36,959 nucleotides of DNA from Moraxellaceae bacterium (GCA_025363155.1 JANYEL010000229.1:1-36959); one strand, 5' to 3'; positions 27,847-35,363 are shown, counted from the stretch's first letter. Numbers and translations are program-made. The notes: generated from the sequence alone by a model not told the origin.

Positions 27847-28554
27847 TTAGATTGAACGATTAATCAACCTTAATGGCGTTAGGAAAACATTGAGGAAGTC
27901 CAGATAAAGACTGAGCGCACCTAAAATAGGTTCTCGATTGCGAGGCACACAATCAGGCCATACTGTGTAAAAGCGGGTTTTAATTTTAGGGGTATTGAAC
28001 GCAGTGAGGCTTGAAAAAATGACAATCCCGACTGATGAAATAATCAAGTCAAGGGGTGTTGACGGGCTCCATCGGTTGATCAAGCCTAAGACTGAAAGAC
28101 CGACGATACTGAGTAATAGTAAAGTGCCCATTCTGGTTAAGCCACGTTTGGTGAAGAAACCCACCAAGCTTAGAATAAAGAACGCACCCGCGATCGCAAA
28201 GAATGCTTTGACCACACTATCACCAACATAAACCTGAAAAATCCCCGCGAATGAAAAGCCAATTAAAATGGCAAATATTAAAAAATAAGCATGGGCTTTG
28301 GGGATACTTACTTTTTCGGTTTGAGCGCTCATGATGACTACAATGACGAGCGGCAATGCAAGGAGTGTTGGTAATACGAACGGCTCAGTTGCGATGGCTT
28401 GATAAAATGAGCTACTTGCACATAAATAAGCGATCAGGCCACTCATGCACAGCCCGAATGTCATGTAGCGATAGATTGAGTACAGATATTCTGGGAATCC
28501 ATCATCAAACTCTAGATTCCAAGTTTCATCCCTTTGGTTTTCAAGTAAGCTCAT
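27847..28554 (-). CDS. Bax inhibitor-1 (YccA-like) family membrane protein
   Basis: This 235-residue protein has seven hydrophobic segments and the family C-terminal signature LGALSLYLDFLNVFLTPLRL near residues 210-229. Bacterial BI-1 members are inner-membrane proteins, some acting as pH-sensitive Ca2+ leak channels or FtsH modulators. GGAGATAACC directly precedes the ATG. The gap to the upstream DUF3562 gene is only 55 nt without a terminator, so it probably shares that gene's Anr-dependent promoter. A strong terminator follows. Confidence 0.88.
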   Translation of the reverse strand: MSLLENQRDETWNLEFDDGFPEYLYSIYRYMTFGLCMSGLIAYLCASSSFYQAIATEPFVLPTLLALPLVIVVIMSAQTEKVSIPKAHAYFLIFAILIGFSFAGIFQVYVGDSVVKAFFAIAGAFFILSLVGFFTKRGLTRMGTLLLLSIVGLSVLGLINRWSPSTPLDLIISSVGIVIFSSLTAFNTPKIKTRFYTVWPDCVPRNREPILGALSLYLDFLNVFLTPLRLINRSI

Positions 28555-28609
28555 GGTTATCTCCGATCGTATTTTTTCACATCATTCATATTAGACATCT
28601 ATTTAACGA

Positions 28610-28891
28610 TTAATGCGCGTAATGTTGCTCGAAGAAATCTAGGCTACTGACTGTTTTTTCTTCACAGATATCAACAACACTGAAACTTAATGTTGGATCT
28701 GACGCTAAATTTAGATCACGAAAATGTTGTCTGACGCTATTTATCGCAAGCAGCGGAATAAAGTCATGGATTCTGGCTTTTGCGCGTAAGTCGCCGAGAA
28801 TGGATTGATAGGTGCTTCGCACATGATCCAAACTGGTATGTGACTGGCTGGCAATCTCTTTTAGAATGGTTTCATCTATACCGCTATTCAT
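28610..28891 (-). CDS. DUF3562 family small protein
   Basis: This 93-residue soluble protein matches DUF3562: an N-terminal helical part (IASQSHTSLDHVRSTYQSIL), then LRAKARIHDFIPLLAINSVR, and a divergent acidic tail. Its function is unknown; members recur near stress and low-oxygen genes. AAAGGAG lies 7 nt before the ATG. A perfect Anr/Fnr box and matched -10 lie upstream, predicting induction at low oxygen together with the downstream BI-1 family gene. Confidence 0.8.
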   Translation of the reverse strand: MNSGIDETILKEIASQSHTSLDHVRSTYQSILGDLRAKARIHDFIPLLAINSVRQHFRDLNLASDPTLSFSVVDICEEKTVSSLDFFEQHYAH

Positions 28892-28960
28892 TTGATCTCT
28901 CCTTTGCCCACCATCAAGGTCTTGCTTGTATTCTGGAACGGGGAGTTATTGGTACAACTT

Positions 28961-29001
28961 AATTTAACCGATGGGTGAAACTAAGCTTTGATCTAGATCA
29001 A
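28961..29001 (-). promoter_or_regulatory. Anr/Fnr-dependent promoter of DUF3562-BI-1 unit
   Basis: The perfect dyad TTGATCTAGATCAA (28988-29001) is followed on the minus strand after exactly 21 nt by TAAATT (28966-28961). This is the class II spacing with the box centred near -41.5. The DUF3562 start is 97 nt from the box. Confidence 0.8.
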
Positions 29002-29132
29002 TAGAGCTGTCGATTTTTTTAAATTTTTGCGCTGTGAATATGTTTAGTTGCTTTCGGTTAATGTTTTTTGTATAAATAGTTAAATTTTATCAATTAGATG
29101 AATTTTTTGGCCGCCTGTAGTTCATTATAATT

Positions 29133-29861
29133 TTAGCAAGGGGCGGCTAAGGCTAAGAGTTCTTTTCGATTCAAGACGGTGATTTGTTTTCCATTGACGG
29201 ATATCACGCCAAGCTCTTGGAAATGAGTGAATATTCGACTAACCGTTTCGAGCGCGAGTCCGAGATGGTTACCAATATCGGCACGAGACATCGGCACGTG
29301 AATATTATCTTCACACAAGTTTCGGCGTTTATAACGCGTGGCGAAGGACAGAAGCAAAGTAGCCACTTTTTCTTCTGCGGGACGCTTGCCAGCCATTTGC
29401 ATGATTTGATGATCACTGCGGATCTCAGAACTCATAAGTTTGAAAATATGATGGTTCAGCGTCGTATGTTTTCGCGAGAGTTCTTCAAGTGCTTCAAACG
29501 GAATGGCACAAATCGCAGTCGACTCTAATGCAATCGCAGTACTTTCATAAGTCTGATGTCCAATGCTATCTAAACCGACAATTTCACCCGGGAAATAAAA
29601 ACCGGTAATTTGTTCCTCGCCATTGGCTGAGATCGAGCAAGTCTTGATTGCGCCAGAGCGCACCGCATAAATGGCCTCAAACTGAGATCCGTAACGAAAC
29701 AAAACCCCGCCACGCGGGATAGGGCGATTACGTCCAATGATATTTTCTAATTGATCTAAATCTTCATCTGCCAATGCAGGGGGGAGGCAAATGGGGTTAA
29801 GTGCGCACTCCGAGCAATGTACTGCTCGGGACTCACGAAGATTCAAATGCTTAATGTCCAT
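29133..29861 (-). CDS. anr: Anr/Fnr oxygen-sensing transcription regulator
   Basis: This 242-residue Crp/Fnr-family protein has the N-terminal cluster ligands Cys16, Cys19 and Cys25 (CSECALNPIC) plus Cys118, as in Fnr/Anr [4Fe-4S] sensors. The effector domain includes PGEIVGLDSI. The dimer helix precedes an HTH whose recognition helix holds LETVSRIF. That E-x2-S-R pattern reads TTGAT half-sites. It should activate promoters with TTGAT-N4-ATCAA in low oxygen, and three good sites lie in front of neighbouring genes. Its own upstream region has only a poor match. Confidence 0.95.
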   Translation of the reverse strand: MDIKHLNLRESRAVHCSECALNPICLPPALADEDLDQLENIIGRNRPIPRGGVLFRYGSQFEAIYAVRSGAIKTCSISANGEEQITGFYFPGEIVGLDSIGHQTYESTAIALESTAICAIPFEALEELSRKHTTLNHHIFKLMSSEIRSDHQIMQMAGKRPAEEKVATLLLSFATRYKRRNLCEDNIHVPMSRADIGNHLGLALETVSRIFTHFQELGVISVNGKQITVLNRKELLALAAPC

Positions 29862-30026
29862 TTTTAAATCATCTCATTGATGCAATTATTATAGAATTTC
29901 TGCAATCAATTGATGCTAACACTTTTATTGAAATTCTTGTGTGGTAGAACGCGCATAGCCGTACATAGAGCAGTGGATCATTGATTTAAATCTTAGGATT
30001 TTCAGTCTTCTAAGTCGTGCATTAAG

Positions 30027-30059
30027 CAACAAATCCTCTCGTTAAAGAGGGATTTGTTG
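30027..30059 (-). terminator. Hairpin overlapping the usp stop codon (weak terminator candidate)
   Basis: CAACAAATCCTCT and AGAGGGATTTGTTG pair with one bulge; the stop codon (30042-30044) sits in the loop. No U run follows on the minus strand, so this is more likely an mRNA 3'-end or stability structure than a standard terminator. Confidence 0.4.
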
Positions 30060-30500
30060 GTTTCGAACAAGTAATACAGGGAGTTGCGATTGCCGAATCA
30101 GCATTTCAGCGATACTGCCAAAAAAGAAACGGTGAAAGCCACGTCTGCCGTGGGTTCCAATCACAATCAGATCCGCGTGATACTGATTTGCTGCATGCTC
30201 TATCGCCAGCGAAACATCGTAGCTTGAGCCTGGATTAATGTCGATGACATGTGTCTCGAACTGAATGTGGCCATGTTTGATGCCTGTTTCTTGAGCTTGA
30301 TCAAGGATGTTTTTGCAGTGCAGAAGAAGCTCATCATGTACTTTTTCATAGTCATACATGACCATATAGCCCTGTAGCGGATTTTCAACGACAGAGATCG
30401 CGGTAATCTTAGAGCCGACGTCGGCGATTTTGAAGGCTTCTTGCAATGCGAGATTGGAAGTCGGGCTGCCATCCAGTGGCACTAAAATATTCTTGTACAT
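30042..30500 (-). CDS. Universal stress protein, UspA family (A)
   Basis: This 152-residue single-domain Usp has the N-terminal strand YKNILVPLDGS with the conserved Asp. Its ATP-binding signature G-x2-G-x9-GS is in GTHGRRGFHRFFFGS, ending QSQLPVLLVR. Members of the ATP-binding subgroup support survival in stationary phase and low oxygen. The start is 2 nt from the preceding usp stop, and its Shine-Dalgarno AAAGGAG lies within the end of that gene, so the two are translationally coupled under one Anr promoter. Confidence 0.93.
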   Translation of the reverse strand: MYKNILVPLDGSPTSNLALQEAFKIADVGSKITAISVVENPLQGYMVMYDYEKVHDELLLHCKNILDQAQETGIKHGHIQFETHVIDINPGSSYDVSLAIEHAANQYHADLIVIGTHGRRGFHRFFFGSIAEMLIRQSQLPVLLVRNQQIPL

Positions 30501-30502
30501 GG

Positions 30503-30991
30503 TTAGGCTCCTTTATCCAAATGAGTTGTTTTAGAGAGACTACTAATAATCATTACGGGCGTGAGTGATTGGCGTATCACGCGTTCAGCAACGCTACCCA
30601 TAAAGAAACGCTTTACGCCATTTTTTTTGCCGTGTCTGCCGATCAAAATCAGGTCGGCTTGGTACTCTTTAGCCGCATGCAAAATCTCAGTTGCGATATC
30701 TTGTTCTGATTGCAGGCCTAGATCGATCAGTTGAGTTTCAAGTTGAATATGGTCTAGATTTTTTGCATCTATTTCAGCTGTTTTGAGGACATGCTTGCTT
30801 TCATTCAGACAAACCTCGTGAATGTTTTCATAGTTGTAACTAATCAACGGTGTGCCATAACCCGCCAATGGGTTTTCAACGATGGTTATGGCCTTAACGC
30901 GAGAACCGTCTTTGGCGATGCGTAGTGCTTCGTGTAGTGCGAGATTAGATGTAGAGCTGCCATCAATCGCCACTAAAATATTCTTGTACAT
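30503..30991 (-). CDS. Universal stress protein, UspA family (B)
   Basis: This 162-residue Usp begins MYKNILVAIDGSS. Its nucleotide motif GRHGKKNGVKRFFMGS has ten, not nine, residues between the second Gly and the Gly-Ser, a small deviation from its two paralogues. GGAG lies 7 nt before the ATG. An Anr box with a matched -10 lies about 110-150 nt upstream, so induction in low oxygen is expected. In Pseudomonas, usp genes are established Anr targets. Confidence 0.93.
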   Translation of the reverse strand: MYKNILVAIDGSSTSNLALHEALRIAKDGSRVKAITIVENPLAGYGTPLISYNYENIHEVCLNESKHVLKTAEIDAKNLDHIQLETQLIDLGLQSEQDIATEILHAAKEYQADLILIGRHGKKNGVKRFFMGSVAERVIRQSLTPVMIISSLSKTTHLDKGA

Positions 30992-31099
30992 AGCCGTACT
31001 CCACGATTTGTTTGAAATTCTGAATTGCCCTAGAGCTTGCTAGGTTTAGCCGTTATCGATCTTGATCCATTTGGATCAGCGATAAGGCTCTTAAAGCTC

Positions 31100-31140
31100 A
31101 TGTTACGCGTCCGCGAAATGCTGAACTTGACCTAGATCAA
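31100..31140 (-). promoter_or_regulatory. Anr-dependent promoter of the usp pair
   Basis: On the minus strand TTGATCTAGGTCAA (31140-31127) is followed after 21 nt by TAACAT (31105-31100). The geometry is identical to the other Anr promoters here. Confidence 0.8.
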
Positions 31141-31201
31141 TGAAATGAGCGTTAGATGTATTGATCGTGTTGTCTGATGAAAGCAATACTAAATACACGG
31201 T

Positions 31202-31770
31202 TCAAATGAATGGTGGTTTACGACTTGAGAGCATGTGAAATTGCTCCACTGCATTGTCAATCGTTGGGAAAAAACGCGCTTCGCCCCATTGATTAAAGAC
31301 TTCGTAATTTTTAAGTTGATCTTTGACGGGATCTTTCATTTCAGCGAAATTCAACGTGATGTTGACTAGCTTTAATTGCTCAGTGAGTTCTATCAACATA
31401 TCAACTGCGGTCACATCAATATCCGTGATCGGTTCAGCTGCGTTGACGATCCTCTGTGGCGGCGTTGCGGCATTTAAAATAGCTTCTTGGATATGCGGAC
31501 GGAAGGTTTTTTGATTGGCAAAAAACAGTGGCGCATCCCAGCGAAATATAATCAAACCAGAAATCTGTTTTGCTGCTGGGTTGCGTGTGATGTCGTGATA
31601 ACCCTGATCTTTCACATGACCTAAAATGGCATCATAAGGACATTAAGCACGCCAAACAAATGCAATGAGCGCGACACCGACCGCAAAGAAAATGCCTTGA
31701 ACCACATCAATAAAAGCCACGCCCATAAAGCAAATCATTGATAGTGATTCATTGAGCTGATTTAAGGGTG
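31202..31770 (-). pseudogene. Remnant of a SulP-family anion permease (C-terminal helix and STAS domain)
   Basis: The open part 31202-31615 (GTG start, 137 codons) is the C-terminal STAS domain of a SulP transporter: GYHDITRNPAAKQI, GLIIFRWDAPLFFANQ and ITDIDVTAVDML. In the same frame upstream, after TAA at 31643-31645, lies the last membrane helix (CFMGVAFIDVVQGIFFAVGV) reading into VWRA-stop-CPYDAILGHV. The frame dissolves beyond about 31770 and the rest of the permease is gone. The STAS fragment might still be translated, but the transporter is dead. The 11-mer TAAGGACATTA occurs at about 31636 and 31796. Confidence 0.8.
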
Positions 31771-31804
31771 AAAATATTGATCATCGTTAGATACCTTAAG
31801 GACA

Positions 31805-32290
31805 TTACCCAAATAAATCATTGTCGGCATCTGGGCTTCGAATCAGCAGGACGGGTAGTCGTGACTGGCGGATTAACTGCTCAGCAACACTGCCTAAGAA
31901 GAAACGTTTGATTCCACTTCTGCCATGCGTGCCAATGACGATCAGATCAGCGTGATAATCATCCGCAACTCTTGTGATCGCTGGTGCTATATCGTTGTGA
32001 CCTGAATTTTTCCCCATATCTACTAGACAGGTTTTGATTTTAATATTGGCGATTCGCATTGCCTCACTTTCGGCATTTTCAAGAATGTTGTCCGCAATCG
32101 TATGAAATTGCGCGTGTGCTTCATCAAAGTTGAACATGTTTGTGTATGGCGTGCCATAGCTTTGTAACGGATTATCGAGCACCGCAGCTGCAGTTACTTT
32201 AGTGCTGCTAGTCGCTAATTTCAGCGCTTCACGAAAAGCGTGATCGGCAGTCGAGCTTCCATCGATCGCGACGACTATATTGTTGTACAT
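31805..32290 (-). CDS. Universal stress protein, UspA family (C)
   Basis: This 161-residue Usp starts at ATG 32290 (MYNNIVVAIDGSS). A GTG seven codons upstream is open but not family-like, and GGGAG lies 9 nt before the ATG. The motif GTHGRSGIKRFFLGS fits G-x2-G-x9-GS. The cognate Anr promoter begins about 45 nt upstream, giving a leader of roughly 35 nt. It is monocistronic, followed by the SulP remnant. Confidence 0.93.
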   Translation of the reverse strand: MYNNIVVAIDGSSTADHAFREALKLATSSTKVTAAAVLDNPLQSYGTPYTNMFNFDEAHAQFHTIADNILENAESEAMRIANIKIKTCLVDMGKNSGHNDIAPAITRVADDYHADLIVIGTHGRSGIKRFFLGSVAEQLIRQSRLPVLLIRSPDADNDLFG

Positions 32291-32332
32291 GGTCTCTATC
32301 TCCCAAGACACGTGCGGAATTGCATAAAGTTC

Positions 32333-32373
32333 ATGCTACGCTTCGTGTCGTACTTGGGATTGATCTAGGTCAA
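32333..32373 (-). promoter_or_regulatory. Anr-dependent promoter of usp C
   Basis: On the minus strand TTGACCTAGATCAA (32373-32360) is followed after 21 nt by TAGCAT (32338-32333). This promoter and its flanks are copied at 34215-34255. Confidence 0.8.
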
Positions 32374-32436
32374 AGAACCGTTACTTTATTCAATTTTTTA
32401 TTGAGATTATTTTCACCAAATTTGGTAGGCGATAGC

Positions 32437-32476
32437 AAAAAAGCCACTGAGCGTTCATTCGCTAAGTGGCTTTTTT
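32437..32476. terminator. Bidirectional terminator after outer-membrane paralogue 1
   Basis: GCCACTGAGCG/CGCTAAGTGGC (one mismatch) is flanked by A6 and T6. It lies 80-120 bp past the stop of the gene ending at 32556. ACCAAATTTGGTAG (32415-32428) lies beside it, the same 14-mer that overlaps the tRNA-Val 3' end. Confidence 0.88.
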
Positions 32477-32555
32477 ATGTTTAGGAAAATCTTTAGAAAA
32501 ACGTATTTGCATGAGCTAGATGCGAAACACACTGTTTAGTTCAAGCTATTGAAAT

Positions 32556-33428
32556 TTAGAAAATGTTCATTAATTTCATATTGATTTGATTGTCACTCTT
32601 AAAACCATTTTCAACGTTGATGTCTCTACCGTAGGTGAGGATCATTTGGTTTTTCTGTGACAACCATAAACCTGTACCCAGCCAGAATTTACTGACGGTA
32701 TTGGCTTCTGAAGTCACGCCATTCTGCTTGGTATTGCCAGCATCCATATAAGAAACTCCTGCACGGATATCTGTCGCTGGGGAGATGGAATATCTAGCAC
32801 TGGTTTGCAGCTGATAACCTATTTTTTGTGACAACGTACCGCCACCCACCGCATCACTATTATTGCCATAGATAGTCGCGTCAGCTGCAATATCCCATTT
32901 GATTTTTGGGCACACTTGGGTAGAGAAGGTAAGCTGTAGTAAGCCACGATAGCGATTATGACCAAGGTTCACTGCGTGGTTAGCGTCATAACTGCCTGTT
33001 GGAAGATACAGAAATGGGGCGACTACCAAGTAGGTCTGCTGTTTAGGATTGTTATAAGCCCAGAAGGGTATCCCTAGAATAAGATCATTTAATCCTTGAT
33101 CTCTGCCTACCGAATTCCCCATCACCGTTGAGGATGCCTGACCAAAGGGTAAAATAGCTATAGGCACCGCGAGCTTCCCACCAATGTCCATGTAGTGCAT
33201 TAGGCTGACGATACCAATTTCGGTATGAAGCCTGTTTCTGCCTGGCACAGCATTATTACCGTTGTAATAGCTGCTATGCAGACCATTTTGTAGGTAAAAA
33301 TTGGCAATCGTTGTTCCAGCAGGCGCAGGATCATAGTCTCCTGCATTCAGGTCTAACGCCTGTGCGTATGAGGAAAGCATCATGCTTGTGAAGATTGCTA
33401 AGAGTTTAAATTTTTTCTGATTGACCAT
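32556..33428 (-). CDS. Outer-membrane SphA/MetA-type transporter (phenol degradation family), paralogue 1
   Basis: The product has 290 residues from the ATG at 33428, chosen because the signal peptide starts there and the length then equals the paralogue. The frame is open 43 codons further, through a hairpin that is not coding. The signal peptide ends SSYAQA-LD. The mature part opens LNAGDYDPAPAGTTIANFYL and contains GLNDLILGIPFWAYN and LYLPTGSYDANHAVNLG. The latter is typical of the 'MetA-pathway of phenol degradation' outer-membrane family. The substrate is unknown. A 5' leader hairpin and a terminator frame the gene. The second copy is at 34421-35293. Confidence 0.85.
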   Translation of the reverse strand: MVNQKKFKLLAIFTSMMLSSYAQALDLNAGDYDPAPAGTTIANFYLQNGLHSSYYNGNNAVPGRNRLHTEIGIVSLMHYMDIGGKLAVPIAILPFGQASSTVMGNSVGRDQGLNDLILGIPFWAYNNPKQQTYLVVAPFLYLPTGSYDANHAVNLGHNRYRGLLQLTFSTQVCPKIKWDIAADATIYGNNSDAVGGGTLSQKIGYQLQTSARYSISPATDIRAGVSYMDAGNTKQNGVTSEANTVSKFWLGTGLWLSQKNQMILTYGRDINVENGFKSDNQINMKLMNIF

Positions 33429-33492
33429 TTTATTAAGACCTAGCGAATTATCGTATTTAATTGGCTTTGTGTTAGCCGCATCCATGCAAAAC

Positions 33493-33533
33493 ATCTCATC
33501 CCTATCGAATACAAGTTTCGATAGGGATGAGAT
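33493..33533 (-). promoter_or_regulatory. 5' leader hairpin of outer-membrane paralogue 1
   Basis: Perfect 17-bp arms ATCTCATCCCTATCGAA and its complement enclose a 7-nt loop, 65 nt upstream of the ATG. A TATGAT -10-like hexamer (33555-33550 on the minus strand) lies just upstream, placing the stem at or near the mRNA 5' end. A smaller stem with the same base occupies the equivalent site of paralogue 2. Confidence 0.65.
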
Positions 33534-33569
33534 CCCCAATTTACAGGAATCATACATTAAATTCTGTTG

Positions 33570-33915
33570 GAATTTATGAGTTCGAGCAAGGAAATCGGTT
33601 ATGTCTATTTCCCGACCTCGGCCATTGTGTCGATTATTTATGAGTTAAAGGACTGTGACTCTGCTTAAATTGCAATTGTAGGCAATGAAGGCGTTATCGG
33701 AGTTCACTTTTTATGGTCAGTGGCTCCACCGTCCGTCGCGCTGTGGTGCAAAGTGGCGGTAAAGGTTTTAGGATAAAAGCAGATTTCTTTGTAGAACAGT
33801 TTGAAAATTAAGCACCTTTGATGTACCTATTACTCCGTTATGCGCAAGCGCTCATTACTCAAATGTCCCTCACTGCGGTATGCAACCGACACCACTCTAT
33901 AAATCAGTTAATCTA
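33570..33915 (+). pseudogene. Degraded Crp/Fnr-family transcription regulator
   Basis: Conceptual translation across two frames recovers a cyclic-nucleotide-domain protein: EIGYVYFPTSAIVSIIYEL, IAIVGNEGVIGVHF, then MVSGSTVRRAVVQSGGKG and PLMYLLLRYAQALITQM..AVCNRHHSINQ. Lesions: TAA 33666-33668 where Glu is expected, a one-base loss in a T run at 33708-33712, TAA 33809-33811, and complete loss of the DNA-binding domain after HHSINQ. The N-terminus is also missing. The family is the non-Cys Crp-like group, not Anr. Confidence 0.82.
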
Positions 33916-34214
33916 TTTGAGAAGACCAACTTCAGATATTGTTAACCCAATAAAGAACTCAGTTATCTTCATTAAAGATTTTATTGAAATGTTGCATTGC
34001 ATAATCTTTGACTTGGTTAACGATATTGGCATGAGTGATTGCGTGACCACAGTTGATTACAACAAAATAAGAATAACAACCATCCTAAATTGAGTATGTG
34101 CGTTGGCGCGCATACAAGCGCTGATGGATTTATCTTAATGAGAAAAACAATGATTACCGTGCTGGCTGTGTTCAGTCTCCATCTGCCAAGACGCGTGCGA
34201 AATTGCATAAAGTC

Positions 34215-34255
34215 ATGCTACGCTTTGTGATGGATATGGGATTGATCTAGGTCAA
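34215..34255 (-). promoter_or_regulatory. Orphan Anr-dependent promoter (duplicate of usp C promoter)
   Basis: On the minus strand TTGACCTAGATCAA (34255-34242), a 21-nt spacer and TAGCAT (34220-34215) are all preserved. The usp gene is absent. Transcription would run leftwards, antisense to the Crp/Fnr pseudogene. The only short frame (34208-34017) has no recognisable product. Confidence 0.7.
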
Positions 34256-34320
34256 AGAACGGTTACATTGTTCAAATTTTTATTGAGATGTTTTTCACCA
34301 AATTTGCCAGAAAAATGCAT

Positions 34321-34360
34321 AAAAAAGCCACTTTGCGTTAATTCGCTCAGTGGCTCTTTT
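34321..34360. terminator. Terminator after outer-membrane paralogue 2
   Basis: A GCCACT...AGTGGC stem, with an inner GCG/CGC pair, has A6 on the left and a TCTTTT tract on the right. On the minus strand the run is six T, so it terminates the gene ending at 34421. Confidence 0.85.
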
Positions 34361-34420
34361 GTGCTTCAGATTTGTTTGTTTAAGCCAGATGAAAAACTCT
34401 GCATCTGGCTCTAGGGGTGA

Positions 34421-35293
34421 TTAGAAAATTTGTATAACTCGCATTTTGATTTGACTGTCATCCTTAAAGCCATTTTGAACCTTGAAGTCCTTGTGGACAG
34501 TTAATGCCATCTGGGTCGAACGAGATAACCAAAAAGCTGTACCCATCCAGTATTTACTGATGCTATAAGACTCCGTTGTTACACCATTTTGCTTAGTCGC
34601 ACCTGCATCCGTATAAGATATACCCGCACGGATATCATTCCCTGTCGAGAAATAATAGCGAGCATTGGTTTGCAACTCGTAACCGAGGTTTTGCGAGCGT
34701 GTGCCACCACCAACCGCATCGGTGTTGTCGCCATAGACTGTCGCATCTGCGGCGATATCCCATGCAATCTGTGGGTTGAGGTGGGTCGAAAAAGCCAGCT
34801 GTAAAGTGCCACGATAGCGGTTGTCACCGAGATTCACGGCGTGATGACTGTCATAGCTGCCTGTGGGTAGATATAAAAATGGCGCAACAGCTAGATAAGT
34901 ATGCGTTTTGGTATCGTTATACGCCCAGAAGGGCATGGCAATGATGATGTCAAATAACCCTTTGTCATTGCCAAGAGTGTTGCCCATTACCGTCTCGGAA
35001 ATTTGACCAAAGGGCACGATCACGATAGGTACAGCAAGGACGCCACCGATATCGACGTAATGTTGTAAGCTGACGATACCAATTTGGGTATGGAGCTTGT
35101 TCGTTCCTGGCACAAGATGACTGCCGTTGTACAACCTATTGTACAGACCATTATCTAGATATAAGTTAGCAACGGTCATTCCAACTGGCGCAGGATCATA
35201 ATCACCAGCACTCAAGTCTAACGCTTGTGCGCATGGGGAGAGCATCAAGCTCGTGAATAGTGCCAAGCTTGTGCAAATTTTTTGATTGATCAT
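34421..35293 (-). CDS. Outer-membrane SphA/MetA-type transporter, paralogue 2
   Basis: This 290-residue protein has the same length as paralogue 1. The signal peptide ends SPCAQA-LD. The mature part opens LSAGDYDPAPVGMTVANLYL and contains LYLPTGSYDSHHAVNLGDNRYRG. It ends QIKMRVIQIF with a terminal Phe for outer-membrane assembly. Differences from paralogue 1 are spread over the sequence without frame damage, so both copies appear under selection. No clear Shine-Dalgarno precedes the ATG. A leader hairpin and terminator match those of paralogue 1. Confidence 0.85.
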   Translation of the reverse strand: MINQKICTSLALFTSLMLSPCAQALDLSAGDYDPAPVGMTVANLYLDNGLYNRLYNGSHLVPGTNKLHTQIGIVSLQHYVDIGGVLAVPIVIVPFGQISETVMGNTLGNDKGLFDIIIAMPFWAYNDTKTHTYLAVAPFLYLPTGSYDSHHAVNLGDNRYRGTLQLAFSTHLNPQIAWDIAADATVYGDNTDAVGGGTRSQNLGYELQTNARYYFSTGNDIRAGISYTDAGATKQNGVTTESYSISKYWMGTAFWLSRSTQMALTVHKDFKVQNGFKDDSQIKMRVIQIF

Positions 35294-35363
35294 GTTGTTA
35301 AATTTCAGCTAATAGTCGTGTTTTTTAAGAGGCTTTGTGTTTTAAGCCGAATTAACGTAAAAC

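Larger units (their letters stand above)
33429..34420. other. 992-bp gap of promoter, decayed and duplicated DNA
   Basis: This stretch has no intact gene. In order it holds the leader hairpin of paralogue 1 (33493-33533), a degraded Crp/Fnr regulator (33570-33915), anonymous AT-rich sequence, a copy of the usp C promoter region (about 34160-34290) and a terminator (34321-34360). Open frames at 33818-34093 and 34017-34208 are by-products of the decay. Confidence 0.7.

Noticed and set aside
29981-29994. Possible Anr box upstream of anr (TTGATTTAAATCTT)
   Set aside because: Only one half-site is good, and no -10 lies 21 nt away as in the four convincing sites. Autoregulation is not claimed.
30009-30022. 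CTAAGTCGTGCATT as another copy of the acetate-regulator motif
   Set aside because: It differs in the TTTAG part and lies downstream of a usp gene, not in a promoter.
33429-33557. N-terminal extension of outer-membrane paralogue 1
   Set aside because: It passes through a perfect hairpin, precedes the signal peptide, and is absent from the equal-length paralogue.
33818-34093. 91-codon plus-strand frame
   Set aside because: Its first third is the tail of the Crp/Fnr pseudogene and the rest is unrelated read-through.
34017-34208. 63-codon frame downstream of the orphan Anr promoter
   Set aside because: No recognisable protein, no ribosome site, and it runs through decayed DNA. The transcript is more likely non-coding if it exists.
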